From NCBI GenBank assembly GCA_036387335.1, contig DASVTZ010000138.1, positions 1 through 34,935 on the forward strand: 34,935 nt of DNA. The letters are read 5' to 3'. The translations under genes were made by a program, and so were the position numbers. Origin of the DNA: Longimicrobium sp. Its GTDB lineage: Bacteria > Gemmatimonadota > Gemmatimonadetes > Longimicrobiales > Longimicrobiaceae. A model generated the notes under the pieces. That model searched no databases and was not told the origin of the DNA. It was given only the letters and a program-made list of their open reading frames with translations. Shown piece after piece: positions 22,477 through 29,889 of this stretch. How positions within the stretch are numbered: position 1 is the first letter of the stretch; each line of letters opens with the position of its first letter.

Positions 22477-23117
22477 TCGCTCGCAGCTACGACCGGAACG
22501 TGTTCATCAACTGCCCGTTCGATCCCGAGTACCGGCCTCTGTTCGAGGCCATTGCTTTTACCACCGCGGACTGTGGGTACCACCCGCGATCAGCCCTGGA
22601 GGTAGACGACAGCAGCCAGGTCCGAATCGAGAAGATCACCGGGATCATCAGCGAATCCCGCCTGGCAGTGCACGACATCTCCCGCACTCAGCTTGACCGC
22701 GGCACTCGCCTCCCGCGCTTCAACATGCCTCTCGAGTTGGGCATCTTTCTGGGCGCGAAGTCGTTTGGGTCAGGCGATCAAAAGCGGAAGGTGGCGGTCA
22801 TCCTGGACACCGACCGCTACCGCTATCAGAAGTTCATCTCCGATATCGCGGGGCAGGACATCCGTGCACATAGTGGCCGTGTCGATCACGTTGTTCACGA
22901 AGTGCGCGACTTCCTCTCGACCCACCGCGAAGCCGGGGTGTTCCTGCCTGGCGGCGAAAAGTTCGTGGAACGCCGCCGCCGGTTCGCCGGCAGCATTCCA
23001 CTGACCTGCCGCAAGCTTCACCTGGACTCCGCCAGGCTGACTTTCCGCGACCTCATGGGTCTGATCTTCAACTGGCTTGAGAGGCACCCGCTCAAGGCAG
23101 CCGACACCGTCCACTAA
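22473..23117 (+). CDS. TIR-/deoxyribosyltransferase-like protein, cassette copy 1
   Basis: The 214-residue product begins MIARSYDRNVFINCPFD, a beta strand and turn like the start of TIR-like and nucleoside 2-deoxyribosyltransferase-like domains. It continues with RIEKITGIISESRLAVHDIS (50-70), resembling the strand ending in a conserved Asp in such folds. Then comes LPRFNMPLELGIFLGAK (80-96), whose Glu88 in an N-x-P-x-ELG setting is where those families keep the catalytic Glu. DTDRYRYQKFISDIAGQDIRAH (112-133) and a helical C-terminus follow (FRDLMGLIFNWLERHP). I recall similar hypothetical proteins in many bacteria but cannot name a characterised member. NAD or nucleotide cleavage is a hypothesis. 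Its start overlaps the small ORF. Confidence 0.8.
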   Translation: MIARSYDRNVFINCPFDPEYRPLFEAIAFTTADCGYHPRSALEVDDSSQVRIEKITGIISESRLAVHDISRTQLDRGTRLPRFNMPLELGIFLGAKSFGSGDQKRKVAVILDTDRYRYQKFISDIAGQDIRAHSGRVDHVVHEVRDFLSTHREAGVFLPGGEKFVERRRRFAGSIPLTCRKLHLDSARLTFRDLMGLIFNWLERHPLKAADTVH

Positions 23118-23211
23118 AGGGCTCGAACTCTCTCTCCTCTGCCTACCACGTTCGCTGCTCCATAACGCCTGCGCTTTCCGCGAATGGAGCTCCGTAGGAA
23201 CTGAAATTCGC

Positions 23212-23308
23212 CACTGATCGGCCACCGCCCGAACCGGTTTACGACTGAAGCTTGCAGCCCCCAAAAAGCACGTATAGCTTCGAAATGAACGCCAACGAGG
23301 AGGCCGAG
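23212..23308 (+). promoter_or_regulatory. Cassette leader/promoter, copy 2
   Basis: Nearly identical to the copy 1 leader: TTGCAG at 23252-23257, the same 15-base spacer, TATAGC at 23273-23278, GCTTCGAA, then GAGGAGG ahead of the ATG at 23309. The gap upstream (23118-23211) also aligns with sequence upstream of copy 1 (CTCCATAACG, GAATGGAGCTCCGT), showing that the duplicated unit included it. Confidence 0.6.
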
Positions 23309-23494
23309 ATGAAGGATATGAAGATACGCGAGCTCATCCCACCGATGTGGCCGCCAGACAGCTTCACGATAGAGGAAGCGCTGAAGGCTTGGGACGAGGT
23401 TGACGCGGAGAACGAGGCTCGGCGCAATGCACCGCGCAAGCGCCCGCGTGCGGCATCGAAGAAGGTCGTACCCACTCGGGGCGAGGGTCCATGA
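23309..23494 (+). CDS. Small IPPMWPPD-motif protein, cassette copy 2
   Basis: This 61-residue protein has the same length as copy 1. The N-terminal half is conserved (MKDMKIRELIPPMWPPDSF then TIEEA), while the charged tail differs (NEARRNAPRKRPRAASKK). An in-frame ATG at 23252 would start within the promoter block, so the ATG after GAGGAGG at 23309 is chosen. It overlaps the next gene by ATGA, as in copy 1. Conservation of the motif half with drift of the tail indicates selection on the IPPMWPPD segment. Confidence 0.82.
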   Translation: MKDMKIRELIPPMWPPDSFTIEEALKAWDEVDAENEARRNAPRKRPRAASKKVVPTRGEGP

Positions 23495-24135
23495 TCGCTC
23501 GTGGCTACGATCGCAACGTGTTCATCAACTGCCCTTTCGACTCCTTGTACCGGCCTCTGTTCGAGGCCATCGCTTTTGCTACGGCAGACTGCGGGTATCA
23601 TCCGCGCTCAGCCCTCGAGGTCAACGATAGCAGCCAGGTGCGTATCGAAAAGATCACGGGGATCATCAGCGAGTCGCGCCTGTCTGTGCACGACATTTCG
23701 AGAACACAGCTCGATCGCGGCACGCGGCTCCCGCGGTTCAACATGCCGCTCGAGCTCGGCATCTTCCTTGGTGCGAAGTCCTTTGGATCCGGAGATCACA
23801 AGCGGAAGGTAGCGATCATCCTGGACACGGATCGGTTTCGCTACCAGAAGTTCATCTCCGACATCGCCGGACAGGACATCCGTGCCCACGGCGGCAGAAT
23901 CGATGAAGCGATCCGTGAGGTACGCGACTTTCTCTCCACCTACCGTGAGGCCGGGGTGTTCCTGCCGGGCGGGGACAAGATCGTAGATAGGTACCGCCAG
24001 TTCGTAGCCGACCTTCCCACGACCTGCCGCAAGCTCCACCTGGATCTGAACAGACTGAACTTCCGCGACCTATCGAGCCTGATCTTCACCTGGTTGAAGA
24101 GGCACCCCATGGAGTCAGTGGCGGCTGAAGCGTGA
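23491..24135 (+). CDS. TIR-/deoxyribosyltransferase-like protein, cassette copy 2
   Basis: The 214-residue product is the same length as copy 1 and nearly identical to it for the first 160 residues (VFINCPFD, VRIEKITGIISESRL, RFNMPLELGIFLGAK, YQKFISDIAGQDIRAH). The C-terminal 50 residues diverge (DRYRQFVADLPTTCRKLHLDLNRL), which may reflect different partners or targets. Many third-position differences between copies 1 and 2 leave the protein unchanged, suggesting that both have been under selection since duplication. All residues I would propose as catalytic (Asp17, Asp68, Glu88) are kept. Confidence 0.8.
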   Translation: MIARGYDRNVFINCPFDSLYRPLFEAIAFATADCGYHPRSALEVNDSSQVRIEKITGIISESRLSVHDISRTQLDRGTRLPRFNMPLELGIFLGAKSFGSGDHKRKVAIILDTDRFRYQKFISDIAGQDIRAHGGRIDEAIREVRDFLSTYREAGVFLPGGDKIVDRYRQFVADLPTTCRKLHLDLNRLNFRDLSSLIFTWLKRHPMESVAAEA

Positions 24136-24163
24136 CCGGCCGGCGGGCGGATTTCACACCGAA

Positions 24164-24265
24164 ACGCCACCGATCGGCCACCGCCTGGACCGGTTTGGAC
24201 TCGAAGCTTGCAGCCCCTGAAAAGCACGTATAGCTTCGAAAACAAACGCCAACAGGGAGGCTGAT
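24164..24265 (+). promoter_or_regulatory. Cassette leader/promoter, copy 3
   Basis: Third copy of the leader: TTGCAG 24208-24213, 15-base spacer, TATAGC 24229-24234, GCTTCGAA, and GGGAGG before the ATG at 24266. It lacks most of the upstream segment shared by copies 1 and 2; the gap after copy 2 is only about 30 bases before the block starts. Confidence 0.6.
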
Positions 24266-24460
24266 ATGAAGGAAGAGAGGATGCGCGAGCTCATCCCACC
24301 AATGTGGCCGCCGGACAGCTTCACGATGGAGGAAGCGATGGCGGCCGTAAAGAAGGTGAAAGCGGCAAGGGAGGCGCGGGAGAAAGCAAAAGGCACCCGC
24401 ACCCGAGGCTCGAACAAGTCCGTTTTGGATGGCGAGCCCACGGGTGGCGACGATCCATGA
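24266..24460 (+). CDS. Small IPPMWPPD-motif protein, cassette copy 3
   Basis: This 64-residue protein begins MKEERMRELIPPMWPPDSF then TMEEA, keeping the conserved half. The tail is more basic (VKKVKAAREAREKAKGTRTR) and three residues longer than in copies 1 and 2. It overlaps the following gene by ATGA. It remains intact although its partner gene is frameshifted, so it may still be expressed and might act on the products of copies 1 and 2. Confidence 0.8.
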   Translation: MKEERMRELIPPMWPPDSFTMEEAMAAVKKVKAAREAREKAKGTRTRGSNKSVLDGEPTGGDDP

Positions 24461-25100
24461 TCGCTCGCCGGTACGATCGAAACGTGTTCATCAACTGCCC
24501 TTTCGATCCTGCGTACCGCCCTCTGTTCGAGGCGATCGCCTTCGCCACCGCCGATTGCGGATATCATCCACGCTGTTCGCTGAAGGTGGACGACAGCAGT
24601 CAGGTCAGAATCGAGAAGATCACCGGCATCATCCGCGAGTCTCGCCTGGCGGTGCACGACATCTCTCGGACCCAGCTCGACCGCGGTACGCGGCTGCCAC
24701 GGTTCAACATGCCCCTGGAGCTTGGCATCTTCCTGGGCGCGAAGGCGTTTGGCTCTCCGGATGACCAGAATAAGGTCGCGATCATCCTGGACACCGACCG
24801 CTATCGGTACCAGAAGTTCATCTCCGATATTGCGGGGCAGGACATCCGCGCGCACGGTGGCATGACGGACGAAGCGATTCGGGAGGTGCGCGATTTTCTC
24901 TCGACGCATCGCGAGCCAGGGGTAATCCTTCCGGCGGAGATAAGATCGCGGAGCGTTACCGCTGGTTCCACAACGATCTACCGGAGTTGTGCCGCGAGGT
25001 GCACCTGGATACCGCAAGGCTGAACTTCCGCGACCTGACGAGCCTCGTCTTCGCATGGGTCGAGCAGCACCCGGTGACGCCGGCGGCGAACGGCCGGTAG
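24457..25100 (+). pseudogene. TIR-/deoxyribosyltransferase-like protein, cassette copy 3, frameshifted
   Basis: The first 160 codons match copies 1 and 2 (RNVFINCPFD, RIEKITGIIRESRL, RFNMPLELGIFLGAK, KFISDIAGQDIRAH). Where copies 1 and 2 read LPGG, copy 3 has CCGGCGGAG at 24931-24939 instead of CCGGGCGG, one G fewer. The frame then ends at 25023, giving 188 residues. Adding one base back restores the usual C-terminus (RLNFRDLTSLVFAWVEQHP) to a TAG at 25100 and exactly 214 residues. The truncated product keeps the presumed catalytic core but loses the C-terminal helical part. It could be decay, phase variation, inactivation of a costly protein, or a sequencing error. Confidence 0.82.
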
Positions 25101-25242
25101 GGCGCAGCTCGGGTGCGTCGGCAGCGGGGTAGAGCATAAGGAACGACGACGGGGACGTTCCCCCGGCCCGATCCCTGCGCACAGATGCGGGCCGCCGGAG
25201 CCCGCTCGGGGCCGGCAGAGACCGTCTCTCGCGCGCCGGGTA

Positions 25243-26814
25243 ATGCCGCAGCTTTCCGCACCCAAGAAGAACCCGAAGTCGCTCCCCGCCTTTCCGCTGC
25301 GGGTGGCGGCGGTGGACGTGGGCTCCAACGCCATGCGCTTCATCGCCGCGGAGTTCCGCGGCGCCACGGAGTACGAGACGCTGGCAGAGCAGCGCATGCC
25401 CGTGCGGCTGGGGCACGACGTCTTCCTCACAGGCAAGCTGCCGCGCGAGGCGATGGACGCGGCCGTGGAGGCGATGAAGGGCTTCCGGCGGCAGATGGAG
25501 GCGCTGGGGATCGACCACTACCGTGCCGTGGCCACCAGCGCCATGCGCGAGTCGCGCAACGGCGGCGAGCTGGTGCAGCGCATCCGCGACGAGGCGGGGC
25601 TGGAGCTGGAGGTCATCACCGGGTCCGAGGAGGCGCGGCTGGTCTACGAGGCGATCCGCGCCAGCGTTCCCCTCGAGAGCCACAAGTGGATCCTGGTGGA
25701 CCTGGGCGGCGGGAGCGTGGAGGTGTCGCTGGTGGACGCCGGCGGCATCCTGTGGAGCGAGAGCCATGTGATGGGCTCCGTGCGCCTCCTGGAAGAGCTC
25801 TCCGTCTCCGGCGAGGAGCCCGGGCGCTTCCAGCGGCTGCTGCGCGAGTACGCGGCCACGCTGCAGATCCCGGTCATCGCGCAGCAGTGGAACCCGCGTG
25901 GGGTGATCGCCACCGGCGGCAACATCGAGGCGCTGGCGCGGCTTGCGGGCGGCAAGGCGGCGCGTGGGAAGTTGACGCGCCTGTCGCTCACCGAGCTGCG
26001 CGGGCTCATCGAGATGCTCTCGCGCCTCTCGTACCGCCAGCGCGTGGACGAGCTGGGGCTGCGCGAGGACCGCGCGGACGTCATCCTCCCCGCCTCCATG
26101 GTCTACGAGCGCGTCATCTCCGTGTCCGGCGCGGAGGAGGTGTTCGTGCCGGCGGTGGGGCTCAAGGACGGCGTGCTGGTGGACCTGGTGGACGACCTCG
26201 TGACGCACCAGGAGCACGAGGACCGCAAGGACAGGCACGCGGTGGCGGGGGCGGTGTCGCTGGGGCGGCGCTACATGTTCGACGAGACACACGCGCAGCA
26301 CGTGGCGCGGCTCGCCGGCTCCCTCTTCGACCAGCTGCGCAAGGTGCACAAGCTGGAGCCCACCGACCGGCGCATCCTGCTGGCCGCGGCGGTGCTGCAC
26401 GACATCGGCGTGTACGTGGGCTACAAGAAGCACCACAAGCACTCGTTCTACCTGGTCTCCCAGAGCGAGATCCCGGAGTTCTCGCAGCGCGAGATCGACA
26501 TCATCGCCAACCTGGCGCGCTACCACCGCAAGGGCGTCCCGGCCGAGCACCACGACCACTTCACCCGGCTTCCCGAAGAGGACCGTGCGCGCGTGATCAA
26601 GCTCGCCTCGCTGCTGCGCGTGGCCGATGCGCTCGACCGCGAGCACATCCAGGCCGTTTCCAGCGTGCGCGCGCGTGTGGCAAAGGATCGCTGCACTCTG
26701 GAGCTGGAGGGCACGGGCGACCTCCTCCTGGAGCGCTGGGCGCTGCGCCGCAAAGGCGGGCTCTTCGAGGGCACCTTTGGCCTCAAGGTGGAGATCGCGG
26801 GCCCCACGGAGTGA
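25243..26814 (+). CDS. Ppx/GppA-family phosphatase with HD domain
   Basis: The 523-residue product has the Ppx/GppA actin-like fold: AAVDVGSNAMRFI (22-34), the catalytic-region TGSEEARLVYEA (126-137, Glu129/Glu130), LVDLGGGSVEVSLV (151-164) and IATGGNIEALA (222-232). A C-terminal HD-type domain follows with HDIG (386-389) and several histidines nearby (KKHHKH). Such enzymes hydrolyse polyphosphate or the 5' phosphate of pppGpp, tying phosphate storage to the stringent response. The sequence does not decide which reaction applies. The start lacks a Shine-Dalgarno. It lies about 140 bases after the cassette array and has the high GC of the core genome, so it is probably unrelated to the array. 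Confidence 0.92.
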   Translation: MPQLSAPKKNPKSLPAFPLRVAAVDVGSNAMRFIAAEFRGATEYETLAEQRMPVRLGHDVFLTGKLPREAMDAAVEAMKGFRRQMEALGIDHYRAVATSAMRESRNGGELVQRIRDEAGLELEVITGSEEARLVYEAIRASVPLESHKWILVDLGGGSVEVSLVDAGGILWSESHVMGSVRLLEELSVSGEEPGRFQRLLREYAATLQIPVIAQQWNPRGVIATGGNIEALARLAGGKAARGKLTRLSLTELRGLIEMLSRLSYRQRVDELGLREDRADVILPASMVYERVISVSGAEEVFVPAVGLKDGVLVDLVDDLVTHQEHEDRKDRHAVAGAVSLGRRYMFDETHAQHVARLAGSLFDQLRKVHKLEPTDRRILLAAAVLHDIGVYVGYKKHHKHSFYLVSQSEIPEFSQREIDIIANLARYHRKGVPAEHHDHFTRLPEEDRARVIKLASLLRVADALDREHIQAVSSVRARVAKDRCTLELEGTGDLLLERWALRRKGGLFEGTFGLKVEIAGPTE

Positions 26815-26871
26815 CCCCCGGCTGTCGGATGGCGAAGCCCCCACAATCCCACCTTCGCTGAATCACGCCAC

Positions 26872-28482
26872 ATGAACACGTCACCGCACGACACGGAGGT
26901 GCTGGTGGCCGGCGGCGGCCCCACGGGGCTGATGCTGGCGCTGGGGCTGGTCTCGCGCGGGATCACGTGCCGCGTGGTCGACCGCACGCCGGTGCGCTCC
27001 GACCGCTCGCGCGCGCTGGTGGTGCACGCCCGGTCGCTCGAGCTGCTTCAGAAGCTGGGGATTGCGGACGAGCTGATCGCGGCGGGGCGGCGGACGATGG
27101 CCGCCAAGGTCTTCATCAACGGTCGCCCCGCGGTCGACTTCGCGTTCGGCGAGGTCGCAAAGGTCACCGATACGCCCTTCCCGTTCACCCTGCTGGTGTC
27201 GCAGGTCGACACGGAGCGCGTGTTGGAGAAGCGGCTGGCGGCCCTGGGAACACGGGTGGAGCGGCCGCTGGAGCTGCTCGGCTTCGAGCAGGACGCGGAC
27301 GTGGTGCGCGCGCGCGTGCGGCACGAGGATGGGCGCGAGGAAGAGATCCGCGCCCGCTACATCGTGGGATGCGACGGAGCGCACAGCGTGGTGCGTAAGG
27401 GCGCGGGTCTAACTTTCGAGGGCGGGGCGTATCCGCAGGACTTCGTGCTCGCGGACCTGACCGTGGATTGGGAGAACGACGACGATTCGCTGTACATCTT
27501 CGTCTCGCGCGCGGGGCTCCTGGCCGTCTTCCCCTTCGCGGAGCCGGGGTTTTACCGGCTGATCGCGACGCGCCCCGAGTCTGCGCCCGAAGACGCCGGC
27601 GATCCCTCGCTCGACGAGATGCGGGAGATCGTTCGCGAGACGTCACCGATTCCGATGGAGCTCCGCGATCCTCACTGGCTCGCGCGCTTTCGCCTTCATC
27701 ACCGCGCGGCGAACCATTATCGTGCGGGCCGGGCGTTCGTGGCGGGCGATGCGGCGCACATCCACAGCCCCGCGGGAGGGCAGGGGATGAACACGGGGCT
27801 CCAGGACGCGGCCAATCTGGCGTGGAAGCTGGCGCTCGTGCTTCGCGGGCACGCGCCGGAAGGCTTCCTGGACAGCTACGAAGCCGAGCGGCTCCCCGTC
27901 GGACGGCGCCTGCTGCGCACCACCGACCGCCTGTTCGCAGGCACCGCGGCGCGGGGTCCTGTGAGCCTGGCCATCGCCGGCTTCCTCCTGCCGCGCATCG
28001 GCCGGATCGCGCTTGGCCAGCCGAGGCTCGCGGTACGCGGCTTCCGCTTCATCTCGCAGCTGGAGATCGCGTATCCCTCCAGCCCTGTGGTTGACGAGGC
28101 ACGCCCACGCTTCCGGGGCGGACCCCGGGCGGGGAACCGCGCTCCGGATGCCCCGGTGCGCCGCGACGACACTGAAACCACCCTGTTCTCGCTCTGCACC
28201 GGCGCCGCGCACCACCTCCTCGTCTTCGGCGGCGACTCCGCGGATGCGCTCCGCACCCTCGCCGCCGAGCACCTGGGCGACGTGCAGGCGCACCACATCA
28301 CCCGCAGCCGCGGGGTCGCGGATGCGTGGCTCGACGAGTCGGGCGAGGCGCACCGGCGCTACGGGATCACGGAATCAGGCTATTACCTGATCCGTCCTGA
28401 TGGCTACATCGCGTTCCGCGCAGATGAACTGGACACAGAACCCCTTGCCCAGTACCTCCGCGATATCTTCCCACCCCAATAG
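26872..28482 (+). CDS. FAD-dependent aromatic monooxygenase
   Basis: This 536-residue class A flavoprotein monooxygenase (PF01494 type) has an ADP-binding LVAGGGPTGLMLALGL (11-26), a central VGCDGAHSVVRK (the DG motif), and VAGDAAHIHSPAGGQGMN (Gly292-Asp293), which binds the FAD ribityl chain. The C-terminal region resembles the thioredoxin-like domain of phenol hydroxylase and polyketide hydroxylases (HHLLVFGGDSADAL, YYLIRPDGYIAFR). It would hydroxylate an aromatic substrate using NAD(P)H and oxygen. No polyketide or aromatic degradation genes are adjacent, so the substrate is open. It follows the phosphatase by 57 bases on the same strand. Confidence 0.92.
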   Translation: MNTSPHDTEVLVAGGGPTGLMLALGLVSRGITCRVVDRTPVRSDRSRALVVHARSLELLQKLGIADELIAAGRRTMAAKVFINGRPAVDFAFGEVAKVTDTPFPFTLLVSQVDTERVLEKRLAALGTRVERPLELLGFEQDADVVRARVRHEDGREEEIRARYIVGCDGAHSVVRKGAGLTFEGGAYPQDFVLADLTVDWENDDDSLYIFVSRAGLLAVFPFAEPGFYRLIATRPESAPEDAGDPSLDEMREIVRETSPIPMELRDPHWLARFRLHHRAANHYRAGRAFVAGDAAHIHSPAGGQGMNTGLQDAANLAWKLALVLRGHAPEGFLDSYEAERLPVGRRLLRTTDRLFAGTAARGPVSLAIAGFLLPRIGRIALGQPRLAVRGFRFISQLEIAYPSSPVVDEARPRFRGGPRAGNRAPDAPVRRDDTETTLFSLCTGAAHHLLVFGGDSADALRTLAAEHLGDVQAHHITRSRGVADAWLDESGEAHRRYGITESGYYLIRPDGYIAFRADELDTEPLAQYLRDIFPPQ

Positions 28483-28499
28483 TTGGTCTCGCAACAATC

Positions 28500-28544
28500 C
28501 GCTGTTCTCTCTCCGCGCCTCTGCGTCTCCGCGTGAGCCGTCTG
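28500..28544. repeat. Half of the CTCCGCGTGAG hairpin repeat
   Basis: CTGTTCTCTCTCCGCGCCTC followed by TGCGTCTCCGCGTGAG matches the right arm of the elements ending at 7143 and 13572. No left arm is present. It fills the 69-base gap between convergent genes. Confidence 0.7.
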
Positions 28545-28551
28545 TATCGAT

Positions 28552-29304
28552 CTACAAGCCCGTCGGATGGTCGATGAAGAACCATTCGATGCCGAACTTG
28601 AGCTCCAGGTGCTCCGCGAGTGCGCGAACACCCCACACCTCGGTGGCGTAGTGGCCGCCGAGGTAGAGGTTGATCCCGCCCTCTTCTGCGTCGAAGAAGT
28701 TGTGGTGCGCCCCCTCGCCGGTGATGAAGGCGTCGAGCTCCGCGGCCACCGCATCCGCCACCTTGCCTCCCGCGCCACCCGTGACGACGCCAACCCGCCG
28801 CACGTGCTCGGGGCCGCCGGCGATCATCTTCACGCGCGTGCCGAGGACCTCGTCGAGTCGCGCGCAGAGCGCCTCACGGCGCAGATCCACCTCGCCCCAC
28901 ACGCCGAGCGGCAGCCCCTTGTAATCGCCAAAGGTGCCCTGCGGCTCCGCACCGAGCGCCCGCAGCAGGACGGCGTTGTTGCCGACGTCCGGGTGCGCAT
29001 CGAGCGGCAGGTGCGCGGCGTAGACGGCGACACCCGCGTCCAACAGCGGCTTGATCCGCCGATAGCGCCGGCCGGTCAGGGGACGGTTCCCATCCCAGAA
29101 CAACCCGTGGTGCACCAGGAGGAGATCGGCATCACCGGCGATCGCCTGGTCCACCGTCGCCTGCGCCGCATCCACCGCCACGGCGATGCGGCGGATGGGA
29201 CGCGTGCCCTCCACCTGCAGCCCGTTCACCGCGTCCGGGTAGTCAGGCGTCGTTGCGATGCGGAGGTAGTCGTCCAAGTAGCGGACCAGCTCGTCGAGCT
29301 TCAC
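28552..29304 (-). CDS. Nif3-like dinuclear metal-centre protein
   Basis: From the GTG at 29304 the product has 250 residues, the usual size of the short Nif3/YbgI family, starting VKLDELVRYLDDYLRI. An ATG at 29403 would add 33 unrelated residues and overlap a DnaA box. Metal-site motifs are LLLVHHGLFW, AAHLPLDAHPDVGNN and, near the end, DAFITGEGAHHNFFDAEE followed by GHYATEVWGVRAL. The family is sometimes labelled GTP cyclohydrolase I type 2 from a Helicobacter member, but its physiological role is unclear in most bacteria. The position next to DnaA boxes and the par cluster is noted without a functional claim. Confidence 0.9.
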   Translation of the reverse strand: MKLDELVRYLDDYLRIATTPDYPDAVNGLQVEGTRPIRRIAVAVDAAQATVDQAIAGDADLLLVHHGLFWDGNRPLTGRRYRRIKPLLDAGVAVYAAHLPLDAHPDVGNNAVLLRALGAEPQGTFGDYKGLPLGVWGEVDLRREALCARLDEVLGTRVKMIAGGPEHVRRVGVVTGGAGGKVADAVAAELDAFITGEGAHHNFFDAEEGGINLYLGGHYATEVWGVRALAEHLELKFGIEWFFIDHPTGL

Positions 29305-29342
29305 GGAATGCCGGTGGGAAGAGACGCGCGTTTTCCCCGATC

Positions 29343-29442
29343 TGTGGATAACGGGAGTGGAGAACCAGGGGTCGCTCGTGTGGAAAACACGTAAGCAGTT
29401 CATGCATATAAGCTTGCGTACTGTTCACCCTGTTGTGGAAAA
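29343..29442. promoter_or_regulatory. Cluster of DnaA-box-like sites
   Basis: TGTGGATAA at 29343-29351 is a perfect DnaA box (TTATCCACA on the other strand). TGTGGAAAA at 29379-29387 and 29434-29442 differ by one base and have the same orientation. Between them lies a short AT-rich piece (CATGCATATAAGCTT). Partial matches (TTTTCCCC) flank the cluster. The nearby par and mnmG genes are typical of origin regions. It could be part of an origin or a DnaA-controlled promoter. Confidence 0.45.
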
Positions 29443-29886
29443 CATCCCGACGTGCGTGGAGTTTTCCCCCGACCCCGCAGGGAGTGCGCGGACGGCTTCG
29501 GCGTCCAGCATCTGAACCTGGCCGTTGAAGCGTGCGCCTTCCTCCAGGTGAAGGTGCTGGGCGCGGGCGTGAACGACGCCCTCGATGTCGCAGGTGGCCT
29601 GGAGCTCCAGCCGGCTCTCGGCCACGACGCTGCCGCGGATTCGGCCGCCGATCACCGCGTCCTGGGTGAAGATGTCACCCTCCACGAGCCCCTCGCGGCC
29701 GACGACCACGGCCTTAGTGGCGCGGATCGTCCCGCGGATCTCGCCCTCGATGCGCACCGTGCCATCGGTGACCAGGTCCCCCACGATGCGCATCCCCGGG
29801 CCGATGATGGACATCGACGCCTCGCCCGCGTTGCCGCGCGACGGTGCGGACGTGTCACCGGTGCTCTTCGCTTTTCCGAACGCCAT
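29425..29886 (-). CDS. Bactofilin cytoskeletal protein
   Basis: The 153-residue bactofilin (DUF583) has a short flexible N-terminus (to about 25), a central right-handed beta-helix of short repeats (MSIIGPGMRIVGDLVTDGTVRIEGEIRGTI, VVGREGLVEGDIFTQDAVIGGRIRGSVV, and so on) and a flexible tail. These proteins polymerise without nucleotides and act as scaffolds for cell shape, polarity and peptidoglycan enzymes. The start is 3 bases after the M23 stop, with GGAG inside the M23 end, so the two are coupled. Pairing with an M23 peptidase is a known arrangement (for example CcmA with Csd proteins in Helicobacter), and bactofilins position ParABS components in Myxococcus. Confidence 0.93.
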   Translation of the reverse strand: MAFGKAKSTGDTSAPSRGNAGEASMSIIGPGMRIVGDLVTDGTVRIEGEIRGTIRATKAVVVGREGLVEGDIFTQDAVIGGRIRGSVVAESRLELQATCDIEGVVHARAQHLHLEEGARFNGQVQMLDAEAVRALPAGSGENSTHVGMFSTTG

Positions 29887-29889
29887 CTT

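Noticed and set aside
25101-25242. Possible additional gene or terminator between cassette copy 3 and the Ppx-type gene
   Set aside because: No frame with a ribosome site and no hairpin with a U-tract was seen; only a short GC-rich spacer.
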